A DNA stretch of 64,000 nucleotides from the NCBI RefSeq assembly GCF_000225825.1, contig NZ_AGBX01000007.1:496001-560000 (forward strand), written 5' to 3'. Each line of letters starts with the position of its first letter. The first letter of the stretch is position 1. The stretch comes from Brachybacterium squillarum M-6-3. Its GTDB lineage: Bacteria; Actinomycetota; Actinomycetes; Actinomycetales; Dermabacteraceae. This document shows, piece by piece, positions 46,849-55,806 of the stretch. The translations under genes were made by a program, and so were the position numbers. The notes beneath the pieces were generated by a model. The model made no database searches, was not told the DNA's origin, and worked only from the letters and a program-made list of their open reading frames with translations.

Positions 46849-47787
46849 ATGGATGCGATCCTCGCCGGCATCACCGGCTTCCTCGCGCAGATGGTCGACG
46901 GGGCCCTCGGGATGGGCTACGGCATCACCAGCGCCAGCCTGCTGCTGGCCACCGGGGCCGCGCCCGCCGTGGTCAGCGCCTCGGTGAACTTCGCGCAGCT
47001 GGGCACCACGCTGGCCTCCGGGGCCAGCCACTGGCGGGCCGGGAACGTGGACCGGCGCTTCGTGCCGCGCCTGGCGATCCCTGGCGGCATCGGAGCGCTG
47101 ACCGGCGCGACCGTGCTCTCGGCGCTGTCCACCTCCGCGGCGCGCCCCGTGATGTCGTTGCTGCTGGTCACCCTCGGCACCGTGGTGCTGATCCGCTTCC
47201 TCACCCGACGCATCGGGGCCCCCGAGGGCACCACCCCCGCCCCGCGCAGCCGGGTGCTGGGGCCGCTGGGCCTGGTGGGCGGATTCGTCTCCGCCACCGG
47301 CGGGGGAGGCTGGGGACCCGTGGTCACCTCCACCCTGCTCTCCACCGGACGCACCGCCCCGCGCACCGTGATCGGCTCCGTGAGCGCCTCCGAGTTCGTG
47401 GTGACCGTCTGCGCGAGCGTCGGCTTCCTGCTGGGGCTGGGCCTGGGCGGCTTCCCCATCCTGCTGATCGCCGCGCTGATGCTGGGTGGGGTGCTGGCCG
47501 CCCCGATCGCGGCGCGGCTGGCCGGGCGGCTGCCCGCGCGGATCCTCGGCATCGCCGTGGGCGGGCTCATCATCACCCTGAACATCTCCCCCGCCCTCAG
47601 CGCCCTCGGCGCCGGCTCCACCCTCACCCTGGTGGTGCAGGCCGTCGTCAGCGCCACGCTGCTGGGCCTGCTGGCCGTGGCCGTGGTGCGCCACCGCCGA
47701 CAGGGGGGCCGCACCCATGTGGAGGTCCCGCTCGAGGACACGGTCCGGGCCGAGGACGCCGACGGGCCGGTCCCCGCGAAGGCCTGA
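46849..47787 (+). CDS. TSUP-family permease (TauE/SafE)
   Basis: 312-residue membrane protein with about eight hydrophobic helices and the repeated half-structure of the TSUP family. Members move sulfite, sulfate or sulfonates. As the last gene of sir-cysHDN it is probably the sulfate uptake or sulfite-protection carrier; direction of transport is not decidable. AAGGAG stands before the ATG. The C-terminal 40 residues are hydrophilic. Confidence 0.88.
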   Translation: MDAILAGITGFLAQMVDGALGMGYGITSASLLLATGAAPAVVSASVNFAQLGTTLASGASHWRAGNVDRRFVPRLAIPGGIGALTGATVLSALSTSAARPVMSLLLVTLGTVVLIRFLTRRIGAPEGTTPAPRSRVLGPLGLVGGFVSATGGGGWGPVVTSTLLSTGRTAPRTVIGSVSASEFVVTVCASVGFLLGLGLGGFPILLIAALMLGGVLAAPIAARLAGRLPARILGIAVGGLIITLNISPALSALGAGSTLTLVVQAVVSATLLGLLAVAVVRHRRQGGRTHVEVPLEDTVRAEDADGPVPAKA

Positions 47788-47854
47788 ACGTCTCCTCCCC
47801 GCCGCGCCACCGATCCCCGCACCTCGCTGACCTGCGACATCGGCCGAAGGTCCC

Positions 47855-47870
47855 CTTACTTCCGAGAATC
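47855..47870. promoter_or_regulatory. possible GlnR-type site before nirB
   Basis: CTTAC-N6-GAATC resembles one half of the GlnR box (gTnAC-N6-GaAAc) known upstream of actinobacterial nirBD. A weaker second half lies 21 bases upstream (from 47834). It overlaps the probable -35. Confidence 0.35.
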
Positions 47871-47876
47871 CGCTCC

Positions 47877-47882
47877 TAGAGT
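47877..47882 (+). promoter_or_regulatory. -10 box of nirBD promoter
   Basis: TAGAGT, about 45 bases before the nirB ATG. A TTACTT at 47856-47861 could act as a -35 with a 15-base spacer. Confidence 0.45.
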
Positions 47883-47926
47883 GGCGGAGTCACCCCTTTG
47901 ACTCCCGACAGGATGCGTGATCGACG

Positions 47927-50611
47927 ATGTCCGACCCCGGCTCCTCCCCCCTGACCCCGGTGCCCGCGGGCGCCCCGCTGACCGGCGCCCACGTGGTCGT
48001 CGTCGGCGGCGGCATGACCGGCCACCGCGTCGCCGCCCGGCTCCGCGCCCAGGACCCCGAGGGCGAATGGACCCTCACCGTGATCGGTGAGGAGCCCGAG
48101 CGGCCCTACGACCGGGTCCACCTCACCAACTGGTTCTCCGGCCGCGACGCCGAGCTGCTGTCACTGGACACCGCCGTCTGGGACGACCCCCGCATCACCC
48201 TGGTCACCGGCGACCACGTCGCCACCCTGGACCGCCCTGAGCACACCGTCACCACCGACTCCGGCCGCGTGATCGGCTACGACCGGCTGGTGCTGGCCAC
48301 CGGCTCCTGGGCCTGGGCGCCCCGCGCCGAGGGCAAGGAACTGCCCGGCATCTTCTCCTACCGCACCGTGGGCGACATGGAGGCCCTGGCCACCTGGACC
48401 GCGGGCCGCGCCGAGCAGCTCGGCCGCGCGCCACGCGGCGTCGTCGTCGGGGGTGGCGTGCTCGGGCTGGAGGCCGCCGCGGCGCTGCAGAAGCTCGGCG
48501 CCGAGGCCACCGTCGTCGAGTTCGCCGACCGGCTGATGGCCGTGCAGCTCGACCAGGGCGGCGGCGAGATGCTGCGCCTGCTCGCCGGCGACCTCGGCAT
48601 GTCCGTGCGCACCGGCGTCGGCGCCAGCGCCTTCCGGCCCGCCGAGGACGGCGCAGTGGGCGTCGCCGAACTCTCCGACGGCAGCGAGATCGACGCCGAC
48701 GTGGTCATCTTCTCCACCGGCATCCGCCCCCGCGACCGCCTGGCCCGCGAGGCCGGCCTCGCCATCGGCGAGCGCGGCGGCGTGGTGGTCGGCGAGACCT
48801 GCCAGACCTCCGACCCCGACATCTGGGCCGTCGGCGAGTGCGCCTCCTACCAGGGCGTCTGCGCGGGACTCATCGCGCCCGGCAACGACATGGCCGACGT
48901 GGTGGTGGACCGGCTGCTGGGCGGGGAGCGCACCCACCACCGCGGCGAGGACGGCACCAAGCTCAAGAGCGTCGGCGTCGACGCCGCCGCCTTCGGCGAC
49001 GTGAACGCCGTCAGCCCCGGGGCGCTCGAGGTCTCCTCCGTGGACCCGGTGCACCGCCGCTACATCAAGCTGGTGATGAGCGACGACGCGACCACGCTGC
49101 TGGGCGGCGTCTTCGTCGGCGACATCGCGCTGTACTCGCGGCTGCGGCCGCTGGTGGGCCGCGAGCTCGGCGCCGACCCCTCCGCCGTGATCGCCCCCGA
49201 GGGCGGCGCGGCCCTCTCGGACACCGCCCTGCCCGACGACGCCGTCGTCTGCTCCTGCAACAACGTCTCCGCCGGCACCATCCGCGAGGCCGTCTCCGAG
49301 CACGAGTGCCGCACCGTCGGCGAGATCAAGACCTGCACCAGCGCCGGCACCGTCTGCGGCTCCTGCGTGCCGACCCTGACCTCGCTGCTGCACCAGCAGC
49401 TCGAGGAGGAGGGCATCGCCGTCTCCCACGCCCTGTGCGAGCACTTCGAGCTCTCCCGCGCCGAGCTGTACCAGGCGATCAAGGAGGGCGGGCAGACCAC
49501 CTTCTCCGAGGTCGTCTCCGCCTTCGGCGCCGGCCGCGGCTGCGCGGTGTGCCGCCCGACGGTCGCCTCGATCCTGTCCACCCTGGGCTCCACCTCCGGG
49601 CAGCTGCACAGCCCCGTCGGCGAGCAGCTCGGCTCCCTGCAGGACACCAACGACCACGTGATGGCAAACATCCAGCGCAACGGCACCTACTCGGTGATCC
49701 CGCGGATGCCCGCCGGGGAGGTCACCCCCGAGCAGCTGCTCGTGTTCGCGCAGGTCGCCAAGGACTTCGGACTGTACGTGAAGCTCAACGGAGCCCAGCG
49801 GATCGGCATGTTCGGGGCGCGGCTGGACCAGCTGCCCGAGATCTGGCGGCGCCTCGTGGACGCCGGCTTCGAGTCCGGCCACGCCTACGGCAAGTCCTTG
49901 CGGATGGTGAAGTCCTGCGTGGGATCCACCTGGTGCCGCTTCGGCGTGCAGGACTCCACCGGCATGGCCGTGGCGCTGGAGAAGCGCTACCGCGGCCTGC
50001 GCTCCCCGCACAAGATCAAGGTGGGCGTCTCCGGCTGCGCCCGCGAGTGCGCCGAGGCCCGCGGCAAGGACGTCGGCGTGATCGCCACCAACCGCGGCTG
50101 GAACCTGTACGTCGGCGGCAACGGCGGCGCCCAGCCCGCGCACGCCCAGCTGCTGGTCGAGGACCTGGACTCCGACGCCCTGGTCAAGTGCATCGACCGC
50201 TACCTGATGCTGTACATCCAGGAGGCCGACCGGCTGCAGCGCTCGGCGCGCTGGCTGGAGGAGCGTCCCGGCGGCATCGAGGAGCTGCGCCGCGTGATCG
50301 TGGACGACACCCTCGGCATCGGCGAGGAGCTGGAGGCGGCGATGGCCCGCCACGTGGAGACCTACGTGGACGAATGGGCCGAGGTGCTGGAGGACCCGGC
50401 GCGCCTTGGCCGCTTCGTCACCTTCATCAACGCCCCCGAGGCCCCCGACCCGGCGCTGGCCTTCGCCCCCGAGCGCGGGCAGATGCGCCCCGCCACCGAG
50501 GACGACGAGATCGCCGAGAACGACCCGCGCGAGGCCCGCCGCCTGGCGCTGGCCGCGGTGAACCCGATGGGCGAGCCCGTCCCCACGATGCAGGGCGGGC
50601 AGGACCGATGA
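47927..50611 (+). CDS. nirB: NADH-dependent nitrite reductase large subunit
   Basis: Six-electron reduction of nitrite to ammonium in the cytoplasm. 894 residues. FAD/NAD domain (about 22-330) with VVVGGGMTGHRVA; BFD-like [2Fe-2S] domain with C442, C444, C477 and C480; C-terminal siroheme/[4Fe-4S] domain with C664, C670, C704 and C708. Two further CxxC-type cysteines (GCAVCRPT) precede the siroheme part. With NarGHI in the window it completes nitrate to ammonium. The stop overlaps nirD (ATGA). Confidence 0.97.
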   Translation: MSDPGSSPLTPVPAGAPLTGAHVVVVGGGMTGHRVAARLRAQDPEGEWTLTVIGEEPERPYDRVHLTNWFSGRDAELLSLDTAVWDDPRITLVTGDHVATLDRPEHTVTTDSGRVIGYDRLVLATGSWAWAPRAEGKELPGIFSYRTVGDMEALATWTAGRAEQLGRAPRGVVVGGGVLGLEAAAALQKLGAEATVVEFADRLMAVQLDQGGGEMLRLLAGDLGMSVRTGVGASAFRPAEDGAVGVAELSDGSEIDADVVIFSTGIRPRDRLAREAGLAIGERGGVVVGETCQTSDPDIWAVGECASYQGVCAGLIAPGNDMADVVVDRLLGGERTHHRGEDGTKLKSVGVDAAAFGDVNAVSPGALEVSSVDPVHRRYIKLVMSDDATTLLGGVFVGDIALYSRLRPLVGRELGADPSAVIAPEGGAALSDTALPDDAVVCSCNNVSAGTIREAVSEHECRTVGEIKTCTSAGTVCGSCVPTLTSLLHQQLEEEGIAVSHALCEHFELSRAELYQAIKEGGQTTFSEVVSAFGAGRGCAVCRPTVASILSTLGSTSGQLHSPVGEQLGSLQDTNDHVMANIQRNGTYSVIPRMPAGEVTPEQLLVFAQVAKDFGLYVKLNGAQRIGMFGARLDQLPEIWRRLVDAGFESGHAYGKSLRMVKSCVGSTWCRFGVQDSTGMAVALEKRYRGLRSPHKIKVGVSGCARECAEARGKDVGVIATNRGWNLYVGGNGGAQPAHAQLLVEDLDSDALVKCIDRYLMLYIQEADRLQRSARWLEERPGGIEELRRVIVDDTLGIGEELEAAMARHVETYVDEWAEVLEDPARLGRFVTFINAPEAPDPALAFAPERGQMRPATEDDEIAENDPREARRLALAAVNPMGEPVPTMQGGQDR

Positions 50612-51069
50612 GCACCTCCCCGACCGCCCCGCAGAGCACCCCGGACACCGCCGGCACCCCCGAGGAGACCCCCATGAGCGACGGCCTGATCGACGTCTGT
50701 TCCCTGGAGCAGCTGATGCCGGAGCGCGGCGCCGGCGCCCTGGTGGGCGAGCGCCCGGTGGCGGTGTTCCGCCTGGCCGATGCGAGCGTGCGGGCCGTGC
50801 AGCAGCTGGACCCGTACTGCGGGGCCAACGTGATCTCCCGCGGCATCGTGGGCAGTCACGACGTCACCGACGAGGACGGCACCGTGCGCACGATCCCCAC
50901 CCTCACCTCGCCGATGTACAAGCAGGTGTGGGACCTGGACACCGGCGCGGTCCTGGACGCGGCCGGCAAGGAGGACTTCCCCCTGGCCGTGCACGAGGCC
51001 GAGGTGCGCGAGGGCCGCGTGCTGGTCTCGCCCCAGCCGCGCGCGGCCGGGGTGCCCGAGCCCGCCTGA
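50608..51069 (+). CDS. nirD: nitrite reductase small subunit
   Basis: Rieske-fold partner of NirB. 153 residues from this start; the fold begins near DVCSLEQLMPE and includes GANVISRGIVG, with no Rieske CxH ligands, as is usual for NirD. Two starts are possible: the ATG at 50608 overlapping the nirB stop, and an ATG at 50674 with a strong GAGGAG five bases away that gives 131 residues and fits the family length better. The longer form adds a Ser/Thr/Pro-rich tail. Confidence 0.9.
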   Translation: MSTSPTAPQSTPDTAGTPEETPMSDGLIDVCSLEQLMPERGAGALVGERPVAVFRLADASVRAVQQLDPYCGANVISRGIVGSHDVTDEDGTVRTIPTLTSPMYKQVWDLDTGAVLDAAGKEDFPLAVHEAEVREGRVLVSPQPRAAGVPEPA

Positions 51070-51188
51070 GCCCGAGCTCGCCCGGGCCATCGCCGTGTGA
51101 CGTTCCCGTCGCCGGGGAGAACGTCGCCCCGGTGGCGCCGCCTCGTCGCCCGTCACGAACACGCCACGGATCGGACCTGAGCCCGGAC

Positions 51189-51226
51189 GAGCGCCCCGCA
51201 CCCGTCATGATCGGGGCGGGGCGCTC
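51189..51226 (+). terminator. hairpin between nirD and the siroheme gene
   Basis: GAGCGCCCCGC pairs with GCGGGGCGCTC across a 16-base loop. A second stem, GACGTTC with GAACGTC (51099-51125), lies upstream. Either a U-less terminator of nirBD or a leader structure for the next gene. Confidence 0.4.
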
Positions 51227-51273
51227 CCCGTCGCGCCGTCCGCCCCCGCCCTCGTCGTCCCCAGGAGCAGAGC

Positions 51274-52902
51274 ATGCCCGAGAACTCCCCCTCCGACACG
51301 TCCTCCCCCGCCCCCACGTCCTCGCTGCCCACCACGGAGCAGCTCGGCGCCCTCGGCGGGGCGCGCCTGGAGCCCGGCAGCGTCGCGCTGATCGGCGGCG
51401 GCCCCGGCGCGCTGGACCTCATCACCGTGCGGGGCCTGAGCCTGCTGCGGCAGGCCGACGTGGTGGTCGTGGACCGGCTGGGCCCCGTCGGCCTGGTGGA
51501 GCTGCTGGACGAGGACGTCGAGGTGATCGGCGTCGGCAAGTCCCCCGGGAAGCCCTCCATGCGCCAGGGCGAGATCGAGCAGGTGCTCGTGGAGCAGGCC
51601 CGCGCCGGCCACCGCGTGGCCCGGCTGAAGGGCGGGGACCCCTTCCTGCTGGGCCGCGGCGGCGAGGAGGTGCTGGCCTGCCGCGCCGCCGGGATCCCCG
51701 TGCAGGTGGTGCCGGGCGTGACCTCGGCGCTGGCCGGGCCCGCCGCCGGGGACGTGCCCGTCACCCACCGCGGCGTCGTCGTCGCCACCCACGTGGTCAA
51801 CGCCCACGGTGACCTCGGGCCCGCGGACCTCGCGGCCCTCGCCGACCCGGGCACCACCACCGTGCTGATGATGGGCGTGGGCTGGCTGCCGCGCATCGTC
51901 TCCCGCGCCCTGCTGAACGGCATCGACCCGGAGCTGCCGATGGCCGTCGTGCAGGAGGCGACCCTGCCGGGCCAGCGGGTCGTCCGCGGCACCCTGTCCA
52001 CCATCGAGGAGGTCGTCGCCGAGGCCGGCATCGGCCATCCCGCGGTCATCGTCGCCGGGCAGACCACCACCGACGGCTTCCTGGAGCCCGAGGACCCGGA
52101 GGCTGCGCCGCATCCGCGCGGCTCGGGCCGGGAGGCGCTGCCCTCGAACCGTTACCCCGCCACCCAGCAGGAGGAGCGGCCCGAGGTGGCCGGGCCGGTG
52201 CTGATCGGCTGCGCCCACGGCACCCGCGGCCGGGCGGGCCGGGACGTGGTGCGCGACCTGCTGATGCGGGTGCGGATCCTGCTGCCGCAGGTGGAGGTGC
52301 GCGAGGCCTACGTGGACGTGCAGGCCCCCGAGGTGTCCCAGGTGGTGCGGGAGTGGGCGGACCCCGTGGGCGACCTGGCCCGCACCGGCCCCGAGGAGCA
52401 CCTGCAGGCCGTGGTGGTGCCGCTGCTGCTGTCCACCGGGATGCACGTCGGCGAGGACATCGCCGAGGCCGTGGCCGGGCACCGCGCCGAGTCCGCCGGG
52501 CCGCTCGGCCCCGATCCTCGTCTCGCCACCGTGATGGCCGAGCGCCTCACCGAAGCGGGCGCCACCGCGGAGGACGCCGTGGTGATGGCCGTGGCCGGCA
52601 CCCGCGACGCCGCCGGGCAGGCGATGGGCCACGAGATGGGCTCTCTGCTCGCCGCGGAGCTCGGCCGGGAGGTCACCGTCGCCTTCGTCTCCGCCGCCCA
52701 GCCCGACGTGCCGAGCTCCGTCGCCGCCCTGCGGGAGCGCGGCGCCGAGCGGGTCGCCGTCGCCAGCTACCTGCTGGCCCCCGGCTACTTCGGCGACATG
52801 CTCGCCCATGCCGGCGCGGACCTCATCGCGGAGCCGCTGGGCGATCACCCGCTGGTGGCCGAGGTGGTCGTGGACCGCTTCCGCTCCGTCACCGGCGCCT
52901 GA
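51274..52902 (+). CDS. uroporphyrinogen-III methyltransferase fused to CbiX-type chelatase
   Basis: 542 residues, two enzymes in one chain. Residues about 37-275 are SAM-dependent uroporphyrinogen-III C-methyltransferase (CobA/SUMT), with LIGGGPGALDLITVRG and GGDPFLLGRGGEE. Residues about 308-535 are a sirohydrochlorin chelatase-like domain with LIGCAHGTRG (His315 likely catalytic) and repeated halves. A Pro/Ser/Gln linker joins them. I see no CysG-type NAD dehydrogenase domain, so precorrin-2 oxidation must come from elsewhere. The product siroheme is needed by Sir and NirB encoded next door. Shine-Dalgarno CAGGAGCAG before the ATG. Confidence 0.9.
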   Translation: MPENSPSDTSSPAPTSSLPTTEQLGALGGARLEPGSVALIGGGPGALDLITVRGLSLLRQADVVVVDRLGPVGLVELLDEDVEVIGVGKSPGKPSMRQGEIEQVLVEQARAGHRVARLKGGDPFLLGRGGEEVLACRAAGIPVQVVPGVTSALAGPAAGDVPVTHRGVVVATHVVNAHGDLGPADLAALADPGTTTVLMMGVGWLPRIVSRALLNGIDPELPMAVVQEATLPGQRVVRGTLSTIEEVVAEAGIGHPAVIVAGQTTTDGFLEPEDPEAAPHPRGSGREALPSNRYPATQQEERPEVAGPVLIGCAHGTRGRAGRDVVRDLLMRVRILLPQVEVREAYVDVQAPEVSQVVREWADPVGDLARTGPEEHLQAVVVPLLLSTGMHVGEDIAEAVAGHRAESAGPLGPDPRLATVMAERLTEAGATAEDAVVMAVAGTRDAAGQAMGHEMGSLLAAELGREVTVAFVSAAQPDVPSSVAALRERGAERVAVASYLLAPGYFGDMLAHAGADLIAEPLGDHPLVAEVVVDRFRSVTGA

Positions 52903-52928
52903 GACCCGCGCCCGGTCCTCTCACAGCG

Positions 52929-52964
52929 GAGCGCCCGCCCCGGATCGTTCCGGGGCGGGCGCTC
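52929..52964. terminator. bidirectional terminator between siroheme gene and ilvD
   Basis: Perfect 16-bp stem (52929-52944 with 52949-52964) with a 4-base loop, placed between convergent genes. No T-tract. Confidence 0.7.
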
Positions 52965-52980
52965 TGCGTCGGAGCTGGCG

Positions 52981-54813
52981 TCAGTCCAGCGGGCGGCGGG
53001 TGGCGCCGTAGGTGGCCGAGCGCACCAGGTGCGCGTAGACCTTGAGCGCCTGGGTGACCTGCCGGTCGCGGGACTCCGGGCGCCACGGCAGCGGGCCCTT
53101 GGCCTCGCGGCGGCGGGCGATCTCCTCCTCGGGCACCTCGAGCTGCAGCAGGCGCTTGTCGACGTCCAGCACGATGCGGTCGCCGTCCTCGACCAGGCCG
53201 ATCAGCCCGCCCTCGGCGGCCTCCGGGGAGATGTGGCCGATGGAGACGCCGCTGGTGCCGCCGGAGAAGCGGCCGTCGGTGATCAGCGCGCAGTCCTTGC
53301 CGAGGCCCCGCCCCTTGAGGAAGGAGGTGGGGTAGAGCATCTCCTGCATGCCGGGGCCGCCCTGGGGGCCCTCGTAGCGGATCACGACGATGTCCCCGGC
53401 CTTGACGGTCTTGTCGAGGATCTTCTGCACCGCCTCCTCCTGGGAGTCGCAGACCACGGCGGTGCCTTCGAAGTGGAAGAGGTCCTCGGTGATGCCGGCG
53501 GTCTTGATGACGGCGCCGTCGGTGGCGAGGTTGCCCTTGAGGACGCAGAGGCCGCCGTCCTTGGTGAAGGCGTGCGGGACGGCGCGGATCACGCCGCCCT
53601 CGGCGTCGCGGTCCAGCTCCTTCCACATGGTGGTCTGGGAGAAGGCCTGGGTGGTGCGGACCCCGCCCGGGGCGGCGTGGAAGAAGGCCTCGGCCTCCTG
53701 GCTGGTCTTGCCGCTGCGGATGTCCCAGGCGTCCAGCCAGGTGGTGAGGTCCGGGGAGTGCACGGAGTGGACGGTGTGGTCCAGCAGCCCGGCCCGGTCC
53801 AGCTCGCCGAGGATGGCGGGGATGCCGCCGGCGCGGTGGACGTCCTCGATGTGGGCGGTGCCGTTGGGGGCGACCTTGGACAGGCAGGGCACGGAGCGGG
53901 AGAGCCGGTCGATGTCGTCCAGGCCGAAGTCGATCTCGCCCTCGATGGCGGCGGCGAGGATGTGCAGCACCGTGTTGGTGGAGCCGCCCATCGCCACGTC
54001 CAGGCTCATCGCGTTGGTGAAGGCGGCCTTGGTGGCGATGTTGCGGGGCAGCACCGAGTCGTCGTCCTCGCCGTACCGGCGCTTGCACAGCTCCACCACG
54101 GTGCGGCCGGCGCGCAGGAACAGCTCCTTGCGGAAGGCGTGGGTGGCGAGCGTGGTGCCGTTGCCGGGCAGGGAGAGGCCGAGGGCCTCGGTGAGGCAGT
54201 TCATCGAGTTCGCGGTGAACATGCCGGAGCAGGAGCCGCAGGTGGGGCAGGCGTTGTCCTCGATCTCGGCGAGCTGCGCGTCGGTGACGTTGTCGTCGGC
54301 GGACAGCGCGATGGCGTCCACCAGGTCCAGCCGGTGCTCGACGACGCCCTCGACGGGCTCGCCGGACTCCATCGGGCCGCCGGAGACGAAGACGACGGGG
54401 ATGTTCAGCCGCATCGCGGCGATCAGCATGCCGGGGGTGATCTTGTCGCAGTTGGAGATGCACACCAGGGCGTCGGCGCAGTGGGCGTTGGCCATGTACT
54501 CGACGCTGTCGGCGATGACGTCCCGGCTGGGCAGGGAGTAGAGCATGCCGCCGTGGCCCATCGCGATGCCGTCGTCCACGGCGATGGTGTTGAACTCCTT
54601 GGCGACGCCGCCGGCCTCCTTCACGGCCCCCGCCACCAGGTCGCCCATGTTCTTGAGGTGCACGTGGCCGGGCACGAACTGGGTGTACGAGTTGGCGATC
54701 GCGACGATCGGCTTGCCGAAGTCGGAGGTCTCCATGCCGGTGGCGCGCCAGAGGGCGCGGGCGCCGGTCATGTTGCGGCCGTGGGTGGAGGTTCGGGAGC
54801 GGAGAGCTGGCAT
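52981..54813 (-). CDS. ilvD: dihydroxyacid dehydratase
   Basis: Third common step of Val/Ile synthesis, an iron-sulfur dehydratase. 610 residues. Cluster cysteines in [11 protein letters not shown] and [16 protein letters not shown], and the metal-binding [15 protein letters not shown] are present. The frame is open upstream through the divergent regulator, but the ATG at 54811-54813 fits both the family N-terminus ([20 protein letters not shown]) and a predicted leaderless promoter. Transcribed away from the MmyB-type regulator. Confidence 0.97.
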   Translation of the reverse strand: MPALRSRTSTHGRNMTGARALWRATGMETSDFGKPIVAIANSYTQFVPGHVHLKNMGDLVAGAVKEAGGVAKEFNTIAVDDGIAMGHGGMLYSLPSRDVIADSVEYMANAHCADALVCISNCDKITPGMLIAAMRLNIPVVFVSGGPMESGEPVEGVVEHRLDLVDAIALSADDNVTDAQLAEIEDNACPTCGSCSGMFTANSMNCLTEALGLSLPGNGTTLATHAFRKELFLRAGRTVVELCKRRYGEDDDSVLPRNIATKAAFTNAMSLDVAMGGSTNTVLHILAAAIEGEIDFGLDDIDRLSRSVPCLSKVAPNGTAHIEDVHRAGGIPAILGELDRAGLLDHTVHSVHSPDLTTWLDAWDIRSGKTSQEAEAFFHAAPGGVRTTQAFSQTTMWKELDRDAEGGVIRAVPHAFTKDGGLCVLKGNLATDGAVIKTAGITEDLFHFEGTAVVCDSQEEAVQKILDKTVKAGDIVVIRYEGPQGGPGMQEMLYPTSFLKGRGLGKDCALITDGRFSGGTSGVSIGHISPEAAEGGLIGLVEDGDRIVLDVDKRLLQLEVPEEEIARRREAKGPLPWRPESRDRQVTQALKVYAHLVRSATYGATRRPLD

Positions 54814-54819
54814 ATGACC

Positions 54820-54849
54820 ATTAGGCCACGCGCGCGCGGCCCGCACCAA
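54820..54849 (-). promoter_or_regulatory. promoter of ilvD
   Basis: Minus-strand -35 TTGGTG (54844-54849), 18-base spacer, -10 CCTAAT (54820-54825), 6 bases to the ATG. A leaderless start is likely, though the -10 is imperfect. Confidence 0.45.
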
Positions 54850-54860
54850 GACGCCACGAG

Positions 54861-54871
54861 CACTAGTAGTG
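54861..54871. promoter_or_regulatory. palindrome in the ilvD-regulator spacer
   Basis: CACTA-G-TAGTG, a perfect inverted repeat just upstream of the regulator's -10 and followed by a partial repeat AGTGACAGTGATAGT. Probably the autoregulatory operator. Confidence 0.4.
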
Positions 54872-54878
54872 ACAGTGA

Positions 54879-54884
54879 TAGTTT
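54879..54884 (+). promoter_or_regulatory. -10 box of leaderless regulator promoter
   Basis: TAGTTT, then 7 bases to the ATG at 54892. Confidence 0.5.
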
Positions 54885-54891
54885 CGCGACC

Positions 54892-55698
54892 ATGTCCGAT
54901 GCCGCCCGCTCCGACGCAGCCCGCCAGGAGCTGGGCACCTTCCTGCGCACCAAGCGCACCGCCGCCGTGCGTGCCGACCACGACCTGCCGCCGGTGGGCC
55001 GCGGGCGCACCACGGGGCTGCGACGCGAGGAGGTGGCCTTCCTCTCCGGGGTGTCCCTGACCTGGTACACCTGGCTGGAGCAGGGTCGGGACATCAACCC
55101 CTCCCGGCAGGTGATCGACGCGATCGCGCTGCGGCTGCGGCTCACCGAGGCGGAGCACGACTACGTGCTGGGCCTGGCCGGCTTCTCCCCCGCCCCGCGC
55201 CCCGAGCTGGACGAGCCCGCCCCGGTGCCCGCGCACGTGCAGCACCTGCTGGACGCCCTGGACCCGGCCCCCGCCTTCGCCCTCACCCCGCACTGGGACC
55301 TGGCCGCCTGGAACGACGCCTACGCGGAGCTTTTCCCCGGGGTGCTGGACGCCGCCCCGGCGGAGCGGAACCTGCTGGTGCTGATCTTCACCGACCCACG
55401 GGTGCGGGAGTTGCTGCCGGACTGGGAGCGCACCAGCCGCCAGTTCCTCGCCGAGTACCGCGCCGAGGTGGGCGGGCGCATCACCGGCCCGCAGCACGTG
55501 CGGCTGCTCCGGCACCTGCGCGGGACCAGCCCCGAGTTCGCGGCGGCCTGGGAGGAGCACACCATCGAGCGCTTCGCCTCCCGCCGCCGCTGCTTCCACC
55601 ACCCCACCCGCGGCCCCATCGAGGTGGAACAGGTGAACCTGCTCCCCCAGGACGTGCCCGAGCTGCGGCTGGTGAGCTACCTGCCGCTGCCCGACTGA
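54892..55698 (+). CDS. XRE/MmyB-type transcriptional regulator
   Basis: 268 residues. N-terminal helix-turn-helix (about 12-85) with [25 protein letters not shown], the hallmark of the MmyB group, and a PAS-like MmyB ligand-binding domain (about 108-262) with [19 protein letters not shown]. These usually regulate a divergent gene, often an oxidoreductase, in response to a small lipid-like ligand. Here the divergent gene is ilvD, which is unusual. A longer upstream frame is a shadow of ilvD. The leaderless promoter fixes the start. Confidence 0.88.
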   Translation: MSDAARSDAARQELGTFLRTKRTAAVRADHDLPPVGRGRTTGLRREEVAFLSGVSLTWYTWLEQGRDINPSRQVIDAIALRLRLTEAEHDYVLGLAGFSPAPRPELDEPAPVPAHVQHLLDALDPAPAFALTPHWDLAAWNDAYAELFPGVLDAAPAERNLLVLIFTDPRVRELLPDWERTSRQFLAEYRAEVGGRITGPQHVRLLRHLRGTSPEFAAAWEEHTIERFASRRRCFHHPTRGPIEVEQVNLLPQDVPELRLVSYLPLPD

Positions 55699-55720
55699 GC
55701 CGTCGACCCGTCGGGGCGTG

Positions 55721-55790
55721 CACGAACCCGCTCCCCCGCGGCACCTGCCTACGCCTGCGCAGGGTCCTGTCGCTGGGGAGCGGGTTCGTG
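55721..55790. terminator. 16-bp inverted repeat around a 38-base loop
   Basis: CACGAACCCGCTCCCC (55721-55736) pairs exactly with 55775-55790. The loop contains CCTGCGCAGG, which can fold on itself. Lies between convergent genes and fits a bidirectional terminator, but the long structured loop is unusual. Confidence 0.55.
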
Positions 55791-55806
55791 TCCGGGCTCA
55801 GCGCGA

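Noticed and set aside
52981-55602. 873-residue version of IlvD
   Set aside because: The extension is antisense to the MmyB regulator; the family N-terminus is at 54813.
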